NCBI GenBank assembly: GCA_016744905.1
Contig: JADGDM010000019.1
Coordinates: forward strand, 1 to 42,802
Direction of reading: 5' to 3'
Origin: Sulfurimonadaceae bacterium
Lineage (GTDB): Bacteria > Campylobacterota > Campylobacteria > Campylobacterales > Sulfurimonadaceae
Length of the DNA stretch: 42,802 bases
Under the pieces are notes generated by a model. It was not told the origin of the DNA, ran no database searches, and was given only the letters and a program-made list of their open reading frames with translations. This document shows, one piece after another, positions 8,588 through 16,641 of the stretch. A program made the position numbers and the translations under genes. The number at the start of each line of letters is the position of its first letter. Positions within the stretch are counted from its first letter, which is position 1.

Positions 8588-9853
8588 TTATTGCCTTCTT
8601 TGTATATAAATTGGAGATGCTCCAATATTGAGTTTTTCTGATCTGATAATTTTACCATCTTTACTAAAGGCATTGACCCCATTTTCAAGTTCGACCTCTT
8701 TAGAAGAGAGTGACCAATGCACTTGAATCAGATCATCGCCTTTTAAAACTTGTAAGTGGTGATAGTCACGTTCAATGTCGAGACGTAAAAATTGTGAATC
8801 TTGTAACATCTCAACCATAAATTTATAGGTATTGTAAGCCACAGTTTTACGAATACCTTTTCTATTGTCAATAAGACCATATCCCGGGGCGATAAGTTGA
8901 TGCCAATAGACACGGTTGATCTGTTGAGAGGCAAAGGCAAAAAGATAATAACGCAACATATAATTGGCATAAGTCTCTTCATCAACACACTCATGTTCGC
9001 TTGTTGGGGCATATGGTGCGGTACCACTGAGTGGCCAGTTGGCCTCGGTGATGTAGATGTCATTGGAGCTTTTTTTACTCAAGCGATTGATGGCGCCAAG
9101 TAGAGAGATTTTGTCACTAAGGTTCATCCCCAGTTGAGTATTCTCTGGCGCGCCACGTCGGTCTACATAAAGCAGCGCAGAGATGGCGTCGTAATGAACT
9201 TTAAAAGAGTTAAACAGTGTGTGCATCGTAAAGTGAAATTCAAAATCAATAACTCCTGAACCAATGAGTCTGAGCTTTTTAAAAGAGGCATTACGCACTT
9301 TATACGCCACTTCGTAAAATTTCATATACTCTTCAACACTAAAAAATCCCCATTTGGCACGGTTAATGGTTGAACCTATTTGAAACTCATTGACTTGAGG
9401 TGAAAAGGCCTCGTAAACAGTGGTGATGTTTTTTTCAAAAAGTTTTAGGTCTTCGATGTTCTCTCTATCGTGTAAGACATTAAGTAAGATAGTGTGCTCT
9501 TTAAATTGAGCAAGAAACTTTTTATACTCATCAAGACGTTCCATCTCCCAAAGAGGAAAACGCACAATAATATTTCGTACACCCAGCGCGCTCAGTAGAG
9601 TAAGTGTCTCTTTGTCATCTTTATCGATGTTAACACCTAGTGCAAAAAACTTAGAGGTGTTGAATTTTGAAGCAGGTCGCACAAAGGGCATGGAAAGAAT
9701 AGCAACAGGTAAAATAGCTAAAGATACTAAGGCTGTTTTTATTAATGAACCAAGGTTTTTCTTACGCATCTCTTTTTTATACGTACGGTCTTTGAGTTGA
9801 TAAGGTTGATCGGAATCGTAATCCCAAGTAAAAGGTGCTTTCATAAGTGGCAT
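8588..9853 (-). CDS. Membrane-anchored glycoside-hydrolase-like (clan A, TIM-barrel) protein
   Basis: From the ATG at 9853 the protein has 421 residues: a cytoplasmic N-terminus of about 45, one membrane helix (LVSLAILPVAILSMPFV), then a TIM-barrel-like domain facing the periplasm. IYITEANWPLSG looks like the strand carrying the nucleophile glutamate in clan A glycosidases. The usual acid/base strand (NEP motif) reads FQIGSTINRAKWG, without the expected glutamate. The start is uncertain: ATGs exist at 9853 and 9844, neither with a good ribosome site, and a TATAAT overlaps the first. The stop abuts the PAP2 gene. A role in trimming or binding a surface glycan is inference. Confidence 0.65.
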   Translation of the reverse strand: MPLMKAPFTWDYDSDQPYQLKDRTYKKEMRKKNLGSLIKTALVSLAILPVAILSMPFVRPASKFNTSKFFALGVNIDKDDKETLTLLSALGVRNIIVRFPLWEMERLDEYKKFLAQFKEHTILLNVLHDRENIEDLKLFEKNITTVYEAFSPQVNEFQIGSTINRAKWGFFSVEEYMKFYEVAYKVRNASFKKLRLIGSGVIDFEFHFTMHTLFNSFKVHYDAISALLYVDRRGAPENTQLGMNLSDKISLLGAINRLSKKSSNDIYITEANWPLSGTAPYAPTSEHECVDEETYANYMLRYYLFAFASQQINRVYWHQLIAPGYGLIDNRKGIRKTVAYNTYKFMVEMLQDSQFLRLDIERDYHHLQVLKGDDLIQVHWSLSSKEVELENGVNAFSKDGKIIRSEKLNIGASPIYIQRRQ

Positions 9854-9857
9854 TATA
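9852..9857 (-). promoter_or_regulatory. TATAAT box overlapping the start of the glycosidase-like gene
   Basis: TATAAT on the minus strand ends inside the ATG at 9853. If it is a true -10 box, transcription would begin at about 9845 and the second ATG at 9844 would be translated from a leaderless message. Confidence 0.3.
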
Positions 9858-9923
9858 GTGTATTGTAGATTACATACAAACATTGAATTATCTGTTAATA
9901 TACGAAAACTAAAGGGAGAGAGT

Positions 9924-9968
9924 ATGCAGTTAAAACTTACCCACTCCAAGATGATTATAAAGGTCTAA
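9924..9968 (+). CDS. Possible 14-residue leader peptide upstream of the MBL-fold gene
   Basis: ATG at 9924 opens a 14-codon frame, MQLKLTHSKMIIKGL minus its final terminator codon position, ending in TAA one base before the ATG of the next gene. It has the best ribosome site in the area (AAAGGGAGAG, five bases before ATG). A TAATAT sequence at 9896-9901 could start transcription just upstream. It may be a coupling leader or a chance frame. Nothing in the peptide is recognised. Confidence 0.35.
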   Translation: MQLKLTHSKMIIKV

Positions 9969-9969
9969 A

Positions 9970-10839
9970 ATGAAAATATTTACACTACTCTTTTTATTAC
10001 TAAGTACGCTTTTTGCCGTGCGCGTTGAGTTTGAAGTTCTGGGTTCTGGGGGTCCTGAAATTGATGGGCGCGCTAGTGCTTCATATATCGTATGGATAGA
10101 TGGGAAAGCCCGTGTCTTGATAGATGCAGGAAGTGGATCGATGTTGCGTTTTGAGCAAAGTGGTGCGCAGTTAGAAGACTTAGAAGTGATTGTATTAACA
10201 CATGTTCATATCGATCACAGTGTTGATTTGCCAGCGTATATTAAAGCAGGGTACTTCTCTGATCGACGTAGCGCGCTACCGATTATCGGCCCTGATGGAA
10301 ACCGACATTTTCCTGATATCGAGAACTTTTTAGAAGCTCTTTTTGGTGATAGTGGAGCGTATAGGTACATGAGTGATGTGCTTGATAAGGAGAGTGACTC
10401 ATTTCAGATTATCCCTGTTGAAATAGACTCATCGATACCTGTGCGTAAAATTTTTAAAACATTTAGTCTTGATCTGATTAATGTTAATCATGGAAATGTA
10501 CCTGCCATTGCAGTACGTGTAAACATAGAAAATCAAAGTTTAATGGTGAGTGGTGATACCAACAATGAAAACAAGTCACTGCAAAAACTGGCTAAAAATG
10601 TGGATCTGTTTGTTGCTCATCATGCCATTCCTGAATTTGCTCGTGGATACGCAACACATCTGCACATGACCCCTTCAACTATCGCTGAGGTAGCCCAAAC
10701 AGGTGCGGTTAAAAAAGTATTGTTAACCCATAGAATGAGACGTACATTAGGAAATGAAAAAGAGTCTTTGGAGATTATTCACAAGAAGTATAAGGGTGAG
10801 GTTCTGTTGGCTGAGGATAGGATGAAGATGGAGTTATAA
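9970..10839 (+). CDS. Exported metallo-beta-lactamase-fold hydrolase
   Basis: This 289-residue protein has an N-terminal signal peptide (MKIFTLLFLLLSTLFA). The metal-binding motif THVHIDH lies near residue 80, followed by SGDTNNEN (metal-bridging Asp), VAHHA and a late LLTHRMR histidine, in the arrangement of RNase Z/phosphodiesterase-like members of the fold. Export argues against an RNA substrate. The natural substrate is unknown. The gene is divergent from the LPS-linked minus-strand genes and ends inside a strong terminator hairpin. Confidence 0.8.
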   Translation: MKIFTLLFLLLSTLFAVRVEFEVLGSGGPEIDGRASASYIVWIDGKARVLIDAGSGSMLRFEQSGAQLEDLEVIVLTHVHIDHSVDLPAYIKAGYFSDRRSALPIIGPDGNRHFPDIENFLEALFGDSGAYRYMSDVLDKESDSFQIIPVEIDSSIPVRKIFKTFSLDLINVNHGNVPAIAVRVNIENQSLMVSGDTNNENKSLQKLAKNVDLFVAHHAIPEFARGYATHLHMTPSTIAEVAQTGAVKKVLLTHRMRRTLGNEKESLEIIHKKYKGEVLLAEDRMKMEL

Positions 10840-10865
10840 ACCCATCTTCATCCTAAGTTTTTAAT
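10819..10865 (+). terminator. Rho-independent terminator of the MBL-fold gene
   Basis: AGGATGAAGATGG (10819-10831) pairs perfectly with CCATCTTCATCCT (10842-10854) around a 10-base loop that contains the stop codon, and is followed by AAGTTTTTT. It also lies at the end of the opposing purC gene and may serve both. Confidence 0.75.
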
Positions 10866-11964
10866 CTATAAGCTGATATTGCTCACGTAAGATAGTAATC
10901 ACTTCAGCTTTTGGGTTATCTGAAAGTACTATCTTTTCGCCAGTGATTTTCTCTGCGATGTCTGTATATGTTTTTGAGACATTCATCAACACTTCTGTTG
11001 GGAGTGCATTGTCACGCGCTAATGCTTCTCTCTCATCCATACGTGACTTGTTGAGTAAGATGTCTGGATCAGGAAAATGATTTAACAGTAACTGACGAAA
11101 GCCCTCTTTAGAGTTTTCTACTACTTTGCCATTTGCATACTCTTTTGCATCCCAAATACGTGAAGAGTCAGGGGTTCCCACTTCATCCATATAGATCAGC
11201 TTATCATTGCCTTGTTTGTCTTTGACATAACCAAACTCAAACTTTGTATCAACAAAAATTTGATCAATTTTTGCAAGTTCATTTGAAATAACATCATAAC
11301 CCTCTGTCAAAAGTTTCTCATACAAAGTGATGTCATCCAATGATTTGAAGTTAAAAGATTTGAAATTATCTTCAATATTTTTACGTGTGATGTTCACATC
11401 ATCAACTGCTGGAACACCAGGAATACCTGTTAAAATTCCCTTAGTTGAAGGTGTCTGTAAAAGCTCAGGAAGTTTAGAGTCTTTAGTCAGACCCTCTGCG
11501 ATATTAATCCCACAAAACTCACGCTCACCTTTAGTATATGAACGCCACATAGAACCGGTAATATATTGACGACAAATCGCCTCAATCATAACAGGTTTTG
11601 CTTTTTGTACAATCCATACAAAAGGATGGGGAATATCAAGGATATGACTCTCAGCAAGACCTTGTTCTTTAAATAGTTTAAACCAGTGGTTTGAAATAGC
11701 ATTAAGCGCAGCACCCTTACCCGGTACGCCTTGCATATCTCCCTCACCTTTCCAGATACAATCAAAGGCAGAGATACGATCACTAATAACCATAATGGCT
11801 AAGGGTGTATCAAGAGGTACGTTATACGCTTTTTCTTCGATAAGACGTTTGCTGTCACTTGGCGTTAACCAATAGACTGAGCGTACCTTTCCGCTATGTA
11901 CAGGTTCATCTGTACGTATTGGGAGATCGTTATTTACTGCTAATACTTTGTCAGCTAAATTCAT
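10861..11964 (-). CDS. purC: SAICAR synthase PurC, long form
   Basis: This enzyme joins aspartate to CAIR in purine synthesis. The 367-residue protein has the SAICAR synthetase core: [10 protein letters not shown] at the ATP site, [23 protein letters not shown], and DTKFEFGY followed by [10 protein letters not shown]. It is far longer than the ~235-residue PurC usual in this phylum and matches the long type known from Vibrio-like bacteria. AAGG stands before the ATG at 11964, 23 bases after the 52-residue gene. Its isolation from other pur genes and its length hint at a transferred or second copy. Confidence 0.9.
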   Translation of the reverse strand: MNLADKVLAVNNDLPIRTDEPVHSGKVRSVYWLTPSDSKRLIEEKAYNVPLDTPLAIMVISDRISAFDCIWKGEGDMQGVPGKGAALNAISNHWFKLFKEQGLAESHILDIPHPFVWIVQKAKPVMIEAICRQYITGSMWRSYTKGEREFCGINIAEGLTKDSKLPELLQTPSTKGILTGIPGVPAVDDVNITRKNIEDNFKSFNFKSLDDITLYEKLLTEGYDVISNELAKIDQIFVDTKFEFGYVKDKQGNDKLIYMDEVGTPDSSRIWDAKEYANGKVVENSKEGFRQLLLNHFPDPDILLNKSRMDEREALARDNALPTEVLMNVSKTYTDIAEKITGEKIVLSDNPKAEVITILREQYQLID

Positions 11965-11987
11965 TATTAATTACCTTTGATATTCAA

Positions 11988-12146
11988 TTATTTTTGGATA
12001 AATTTTCCACATTTTTTGACGGCAGATCCACCAAATTCATGAACTTCTCTTGCTGTTCCATTTTTAGCAATGACTTGACGATTACAATCATCTTTTGCAA
12101 TACACTCAGGATTTTTACATCCAATATCTGCAGGTACTTGTCCCAT
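11988..12146 (-). CDS. 52-residue cysteine-rich small protein
   Basis: This short frame begins with ATG at 12146 after a good ribosome site (AGGAAG, six bases away) and ends with TAA at 11988. It encodes MGQVPADIGCKNPEC and onward, with four cysteines at positions 10, 15, 21 and 46, one histidine (36), a basic C-terminus (KKCGKFIQK) and no signal peptide or membrane helix. The CxxxxC...C...C arrangement suggests a small metal-binding or zinc-ribbon-like fold. I do not recognise a named family. A TATAAT box lies 34 bases upstream, and purC follows at 23 bases, so the two may share a transcript. Confidence 0.7.
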   Translation of the reverse strand: MGQVPADIGCKNPECIAKDDCNRQVIAKNGTAREVHEFGGSAVKKCGKFIQK

Positions 12147-12179
12147 ATTATCTTCCTATGTTATAAAATTTATAAGCGA

Positions 12180-12185
12180 ATTATA
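12180..12185 (-). promoter_or_regulatory. -10 box before the 52-residue gene and purC
   Basis: TATAAT on the minus strand lies directly after the exosortase stop codon and would give a leader of about 27 bases before the ATG at 12146. It allows the small gene and purC to be transcribed separately from the exosortase pair. Confidence 0.5.
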
Positions 12186-12187
12186 GC

Positions 12188-12685
12188 TTAATTCTGAGAG
12201 TGTAGGGATAGATTAGCAACTTTAGTATAGTAATAAAAAAGGTATAAACTAATTGATATTAAAACTATAGGACTAAGGTATTCATGAATAAAATCAAAAT
12301 AGTTTAGATGAAAACGTAAAATCCATGCCAAAAATGTTATACGTAAGATATTTAGTACTTGCAATATAAAGATACTTGAAATCATCCATGTCAGTTTTAA
12401 TTTTAATTTTGCAGGGTAAGCCATGATTACAGCGAGAAAAAGTAAGGTTGCTTTTAGACCATTACACTCAGGCTCAATAAGCATGGTTATATTGTCTAAT
12501 TTAAATGAATTTCCCTGTATTTCTGCTTGTATGCCAATGACCTCAATAGAATATTTGGTCAACTCAATACTTAAAAGTGTCGACCATGTATCTATGGGAG
12601 TGAAAAAAAACAGTATTGAGAGCAGGGATAAATAGAGAAAATAGTAAAGTAAAAACTTTAGTATTTTCAGGTTTCTATGAAGCAT
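12188..12685 (-). CDS. Compact exosortase, XrtH-like
   Basis: This polytopic inner-membrane transpeptidase-like protein of 165 residues resembles the short exosortase H group. The proposed catalytic residues of the family are visible: Cys74 in PECNGLKA, Arg115 in LNILRITF and His134 in FDFIHEYL, each near the end of a membrane segment. Exosortases cut proteins with a C-terminal PEP-CTERM-like signal. The start ATG lies inside the last codons of the upstream gene, which encodes a protein with such a tail, so the pair is translationally coupled. Assignment to XrtH is by remembered similarity of CNGL...AYPA...LNxxRI...H and needs a profile search. Confidence 0.82.
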   Translation of the reverse strand: MLHRNLKILKFLLYYFLYLSLLSILFFFTPIDTWSTLLSIELTKYSIEVIGIQAEIQGNSFKLDNITMLIEPECNGLKATLLFLAVIMAYPAKLKLKLTWMISSIFILQVLNILRITFLAWILRFHLNYFDFIHEYLSPIVLISISLYLFYYYTKVANLSLHSQN

Positions 12686-14111
12686 TCTCTAGTTCATCAC
12701 CTTTTTTAAGTCCAATATAAGCAACTAATGTAAATAAGAAAAACATCAACGCTATGGCTGTATTTGATAGTGGTAATGATTTTGTTTCTGAATATGTGGC
12801 GGTAGTAATGGTTTGTTGTACCGGTTCGATTTTCGCAGCTATGAGTTTAGTATCAATAACTTCTGGAAAACCTACATGGATAATAGTTCCATCTGCTACT
12901 GCATCAATATCTCCATCTGCCCCATCTTTTAAAGTCAATACTAAAGTTTTTGAGTCATTTGATATATCATACCCGACTGTAGTAGGAAAAGCGAAAATGG
13001 TTCCTATGTCAGACCAACTGCCTGTATTTGGATTATGAATAGAATAGCCCGTAAAAAGTAGTGTACTGTCATCAGGAATGGTGTAGGTGACTTGAAAATT
13101 GAAGCCAACATTTGATTGAATTTCTAAATCTAAACCATCAACTAAGAGTCTTTGCTGAAGCGCTATATCTGCAGGCAGTGTATAGTCGGAGAGTGGAACA
13201 TTTGCAGATTTTACTATATTAAAAGGTATCTCTGTGTCATTATTATCATAAGTGGTGTAAATGAGTGTATAACCTTGCTCATTCACAATTTCTTGTGCAT
13301 CTTCAATCGCTTCAGTCACCTCTTCAACATCAGTAGTTAATAGGTACCCATAAGTAAATGTTTTTTCTTCATCAATCGCAAAATCTTCTAAATTAAATGC
13401 TATATCAATACTGTTGTCACCATCACCTATATCAATTCCGCTTAAGGATACATCTGGATCCTCTGTCCAGTCAGAAACAGAGGTATTATGAATGAAATTT
13501 TGGTCGGTAGTAAAAAGAGCGATACTACTATCATTTGAGAGTTGAGCTTGGACAAGATCTTCAGGTGAATATTGAAGATTACCTCGTTGATTTACAGTGT
13601 CATAAATGTTTAGATTAAAATCTGGGTCTACACTACGTAGGTATTTGACTTGGTCTATAGCCTGTGCACTGATATTTTTTATACTGACACTAATTTCGAG
13701 CAATTTAGAGTCTTCAAGTAGAGTATAAACGTGTTTGATGCGCAATTTGTCATTCATATTTGAACTACTCATTACCAAATTTGAATTACCAGAAATGAAG
13801 GTTTGCATATCTGGAGAGTTATAATTACTATTTGAATTGGTCTCTATAGTTGAACCATACTTAACACTAAAAATTTCATGTGGTGCACCAGGGATAATAA
13901 TATCGTCATTGTTTTGAAAAACGCCCTGTCCAGTAGAATCATACTGGATACCAGGATAGTTATTACCACCAAAACCTAAGGTTCCGTCACAGCTAATGGC
14001 TGTTTTGATGTAGTTGTTTTCCAAATTTATAGAGGGACAAGCCGCCGCTATTAGAGAAGATTCTAAAAGAAGTGTAAGAGATGAAAGTTGTAAAATTCTT
14101 GTAAATGTCAT
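12675..14111 (-). CDS. Exported protein with exosortase-type C-terminal sorting signal (probable exosortase cargo)
   Basis: From the ATG at 14111 (AGGA eight bases before it) this protein has 478 residues. It has a signal peptide ending near AACPS, a large threonine/aspartate-rich, probably beta-sheet middle without recognised enzymatic motifs, and a tripartite tail: SLPLSNTA, a hydrophobic helix (ALMFFLFTLVAYIGL), then KKG plus a short acidic end. That tail has the layout of CTERM signals and most resembles the IPTLxxWG type read by XrtH, though without the tryptophan. A TTG two codons upstream is a weaker start. It overlaps the exosortase gene by 11 bases, so it is most likely the dedicated substrate. 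Confidence 0.75.
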   Translation of the reverse strand: MTFTRILQLSSLTLLLESSLIAAACPSINLENNYIKTAISCDGTLGFGGNNYPGIQYDSTGQGVFQNNDDIIIPGAPHEIFSVKYGSTIETNSNSNYNSPDMQTFISGNSNLVMSSSNMNDKLRIKHVYTLLEDSKLLEISVSIKNISAQAIDQVKYLRSVDPDFNLNIYDTVNQRGNLQYSPEDLVQAQLSNDSSIALFTTDQNFIHNTSVSDWTEDPDVSLSGIDIGDGDNSIDIAFNLEDFAIDEEKTFTYGYLLTTDVEEVTEAIEDAQEIVNEQGYTLIYTTYDNNDTEIPFNIVKSANVPLSDYTLPADIALQQRLLVDGLDLEIQSNVGFNFQVTYTIPDDSTLLFTGYSIHNPNTGSWSDIGTIFAFPTTVGYDISNDSKTLVLTLKDGADGDIDAVADGTIIHVGFPEVIDTKLIAAKIEPVQQTITTATYSETKSLPLSNTAIALMFFLFTLVAYIGLKKGDELENAS

Positions 14112-14144
14112 TAGCAATCCTAGTTATTAAATAATATAAACGGC

Positions 14145-14150
14145 ATTATA
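14145..14150 (-). promoter_or_regulatory. -10 box for the exosortase cargo gene
   Basis: TATAAT on the minus strand, 34 bases before the chosen ATG. It lies in the 167-base divergent region 14112-14278, which otherwise shows only AT-rich promoter-like sequence. Confidence 0.45.
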
Positions 14151-14243
14151 ACTAATAATGTTGATATATCATAAAATATGGTTAATTTTGTTATAAACTT
14201 CCTTAACGAATTTTATTTGATAGGGCTGTAATCAAATTTTAGA

Positions 14244-14249
14244 TAAAAT
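14244..14249 (+). promoter_or_regulatory. -10 box for the cysD operon
   Basis: GATAAAATAAG with TAAAAT as hexamer lies 30 bases before the cysD ATG. No CysB-like operator or riboswitch fold was recognised in this region. Confidence 0.4.
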
Positions 14250-14278
14250 AAGAACCAAAATAATCAAAAAGATGCTCA

Positions 14279-15190
14279 ATGATTGATAAAAAACGCCTAA
14301 CCCATCTAAAACAGCTTGAAGCAGAGTCTATGCATATTATCCGTGAGGTGATTGCTGAGTTTGATAATCCTGCGATGCTTTATAGTGTTGGAAAAGACAG
14401 CTCTGTAATGTTGCATCTTGCGCAAAAAGCCTTCTATCCTGCACCTCCTCCTTTTCCTCTGGTTCATGTTGATACCAAGTGGAAATTCCATGAGATGATT
14501 GAGTTTCGTGACAAACGCGCCAAAGAAGTGGGGATGGAGTTGATTGTTTACTCTAATCCAAAAGGGTTGGAGATGGATATCTCACCTTTTACACACGGTT
14601 CAGCGATGCACACAGACATTATGAAAACAGAGGGTTTAAAGCAGATGCTTGACATCTACAAGTATGACGCTGTTTTTGGTGGAGCGCGCCGTGATGAAGA
14701 GAAGAGTCGCGCCAAAGAGCGTATCTACTCATTTCGTGATGAACACCACAGATGGGATCCTAAAAATCAAAGACCTGAATTGTGGAACATCTACAATGGA
14801 AAGCGCAATCAAGGCGAATCTATCCGTGTTTTTCCTCTCTCAAACTGGACAGAACTTGATATCTGGCAGTACATCTATTTAGAAAGTATCCCTATTCCTG
14901 ATTTGTACTTTGCAAAAAAACGTCCTGTCATCGAGTACATGGGTACTAAAATCATGGTTGATGATGATCGTATGCCTCAAGAGTTACGTGATACGGCTAA
15001 AGATGAAGTGGTACGTTTTAGAACATTGGGTTGTTACCCACTGACTGGTGCGGTTGAGTCTCACGCTTCGACACTGCCTGAAATCATCCAAGAGATGTTG
15101 ATTTCGACAACGAGTGAGCGTCAAGGGCGTTTGATTGACAGTGATTCATCAGCGTCGATGGAGAAGAAAAAACAAGAGGGATACTTTTAA
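14279..15190 (+). CDS. cysD: Sulfate adenylyltransferase subunit 2 CysD
   Basis: This is the catalytic subunit of the heterodimeric ATP sulfurylase that makes adenosine 5'-phosphosulfate (APS) from sulfate and ATP. The 303-residue protein is full length and shows the PP-loop motif [37 protein letters not shown] and the late stretch [12 protein letters not shown]. It opens a run of five genes that overlap or abut, all for sulfate activation and PAP turnover. The ribosome site is weak. Confidence 0.96.
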   Translation: MIDKKRLTHLKQLEAESMHIIREVIAEFDNPAMLYSVGKDSSVMLHLAQKAFYPAPPPFPLVHVDTKWKFHEMIEFRDKRAKEVGMELIVYSNPKGLEMDISPFTHGSAMHTDIMKTEGLKQMLDIYKYDAVFGGARRDEEKSRAKERIYSFRDEHHRWDPKNQRPELWNIYNGKRNQGESIRVFPLSNWTELDIWQYIYLESIPIPDLYFAKKRPVIEYMGTKIMVDDDRMPQELRDTAKDEVVRFRTLGCYPLTGAVESHASTLPEIIQEMLISTTSERQGRLIDSDSSASMEKKKQEGYF

Positions 15191-16641
15191 TGGCACACCA
15201 ATCAGACTTAATTGCAGAAAATATCGAACAGTATCTGCAAGAACATGAAAACAAAGAGATCTGTCGTTTTATCACTTGTGGATCCGTTGATGATGGTAAA
15301 AGTACCTTAATCGGTCGGCTTTTATATGACTCAAAAATGATTTTTGAAGATCAGCTTTCTGCTATAGAAAAAGACTCTAAAAAAATGGGAACGACGGGTG
15401 AAAAGATTGACTTAGCACTTCTAGTTGATGGTCTTCAAAGTGAGCGTGAACAGGGTATTACGATCGATGTGGCATATAGATTTTTCTCAACAGAAAAACG
15501 TAAGTTCATTATCGCAGACACTCCGGGTCATGAGCAGTACACACGTAACATGGCAACAGGTGCGAGTACGGCAGATGTGGCGATTATCTTAATCGATGCG
15601 CGCCAAGGCGTGCTCACTCAAACCAAGCGTCACTCTTATATTGCTTCACTTTTAGGGATTAAAAACCTTGTTGTCGCGATTAATAAGATGGATTTGGTTG
15701 ATTATTCACAAAAACGTTTTGATGAGATAAAAAGTGAATATGAATCAATTATTCCAAATTTGGTGAACAGTGAAAATATTAACTTCGAGTACATTCCACT
15801 CAGCGCGCTAGATGGCGACAATGTGGTCAATAAAAGTGAAAATGCCTCATGGTACAGTGGAAAACCACTGATGGAACTGATCGATACTATTGATATCGCC
15901 AGTTCAAAAACGGATAGTAGTTTTAGACTTCCTATTCAGTATGTTTCACGTCCGCATCTAAACTTTAGAGGTTTCGCGGGAACCATTGCCAGTGGTGACA
16001 TTAAAGTAGGTGACGCCATCACCGTACTTCCATCACGTAAGTCTAGTGTGGTTAAAAGTATTGTTACGCCTGACATCAAAGAACTTCGTCCTAAACTTCA
16101 AGATGAAAGTGTTGAATCAGAAAAGAGTGCTTACGCACCGATGGCTGTGACACTGACCTTAGAAGATGAGATCGATATCAGCCGTGGAGATATGATTGTT
16201 AAATCAGACGCCATTCCTGAGGTTTCCAACAACCTAAAAGTGATGATGGTTTGGATGGATGAGAGCGCGCTGAGTTTAAACAGTAGCTACATTATCAAGC
16301 GCGCTACGTCTGTGATGAACGGAAAATTTACGGAGATCGCTTACAAAAAAGATATCAATACTTTTGAAGAACTAAGTGCTGAGACTTTAGAACTTAATGA
16401 CATCGCACAGTGTACCCTTAAACTTGACCGAGATATCGCACTGGATGCCTATGCTCAAAACCGTTACACCGGTAGCTTTATTGTTATCGATAGATATAAC
16501 AACAACACATTGGGTGCAGGGATGATAGTATCAAGCGCGCTGAGTGATGATGAAAAAAGTGTTGAGTACTCAGCCGCAGAAATTGAGCTGAATGCTTTTA
16601 TTCGTAAAAACTACCCACAATGGGGATGTAAAAAGATCTAA
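15190..16641 (+). CDS. cysN: Sulfate adenylyltransferase subunit 1 CysN (GTPase)
   Basis: This EF-Tu-like GTPase subunit drives APS formation together with CysD. Its 483 residues include the G1 P-loop SVDDGKSTLIGRLL, the G3 region DTPGHEQYTRNM, and NKMDLVD for guanine binding, followed by beta-barrel domains. It is not fused to an APS kinase domain, unlike NodQ-type proteins; the kinases are separate genes downstream. Its start overlaps the cysD stop (TAATG). Confidence 0.96.
   Translation: MAHQSDLIAENIEQYLQEHENKEICRFITCGSVDDGKSTLIGRLLYDSKMIFEDQLSAIEKDSKKMGTTGEKIDLALLVDGLQSEREQGITIDVAYRFFSTEKRKFIIADTPGHEQYTRNMATGASTADVAIILIDARQGVLTQTKRHSYIASLLGIKNLVVAINKMDLVDYSQKRFDEIKSEYESIIPNLVNSENINFEYIPLSALDGDNVVNKSENASWYSGKPLMELIDTIDIASSKTDSSFRLPIQYVSRPHLNFRGFAGTIASGDIKVGDAITVLPSRKSSVVKSIVTPDIKELRPKLQDESVESEKSAYAPMAVTLTLEDEIDISRGDMIVKSDAIPEVSNNLKVMMVWMDESALSLNSSYIIKRATSVMNGKFTEIAYKKDINTFEELSAETLELNDIAQCTLKLDRDIALDAYAQNRYTGSFIVIDRYNNNTLGAGMIVSSALSDDEKSVEYSAAEIELNAFIRKNYPQWGCKKI

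Noticed and set aside
9854-9949. An upstream in-frame extension of the glycosidase-like gene starting near 9949
   Set aside because: The added residues do not look like protein sequence of this family, and a TATAAT box lies at the end of the extension.
12423-13340. Plus-strand frames opposite the exosortase and its cargo
   Set aside because: The minus-strand reading gives catalytic motifs, signal peptide and CTERM tail; the plus-strand frames give none.
14112-14278. A possible riboswitch or CysB-type operator before cysD
   Set aside because: Only AT-rich promoter-like boxes are visible; no conserved stem pattern or inverted repeat of note was found.
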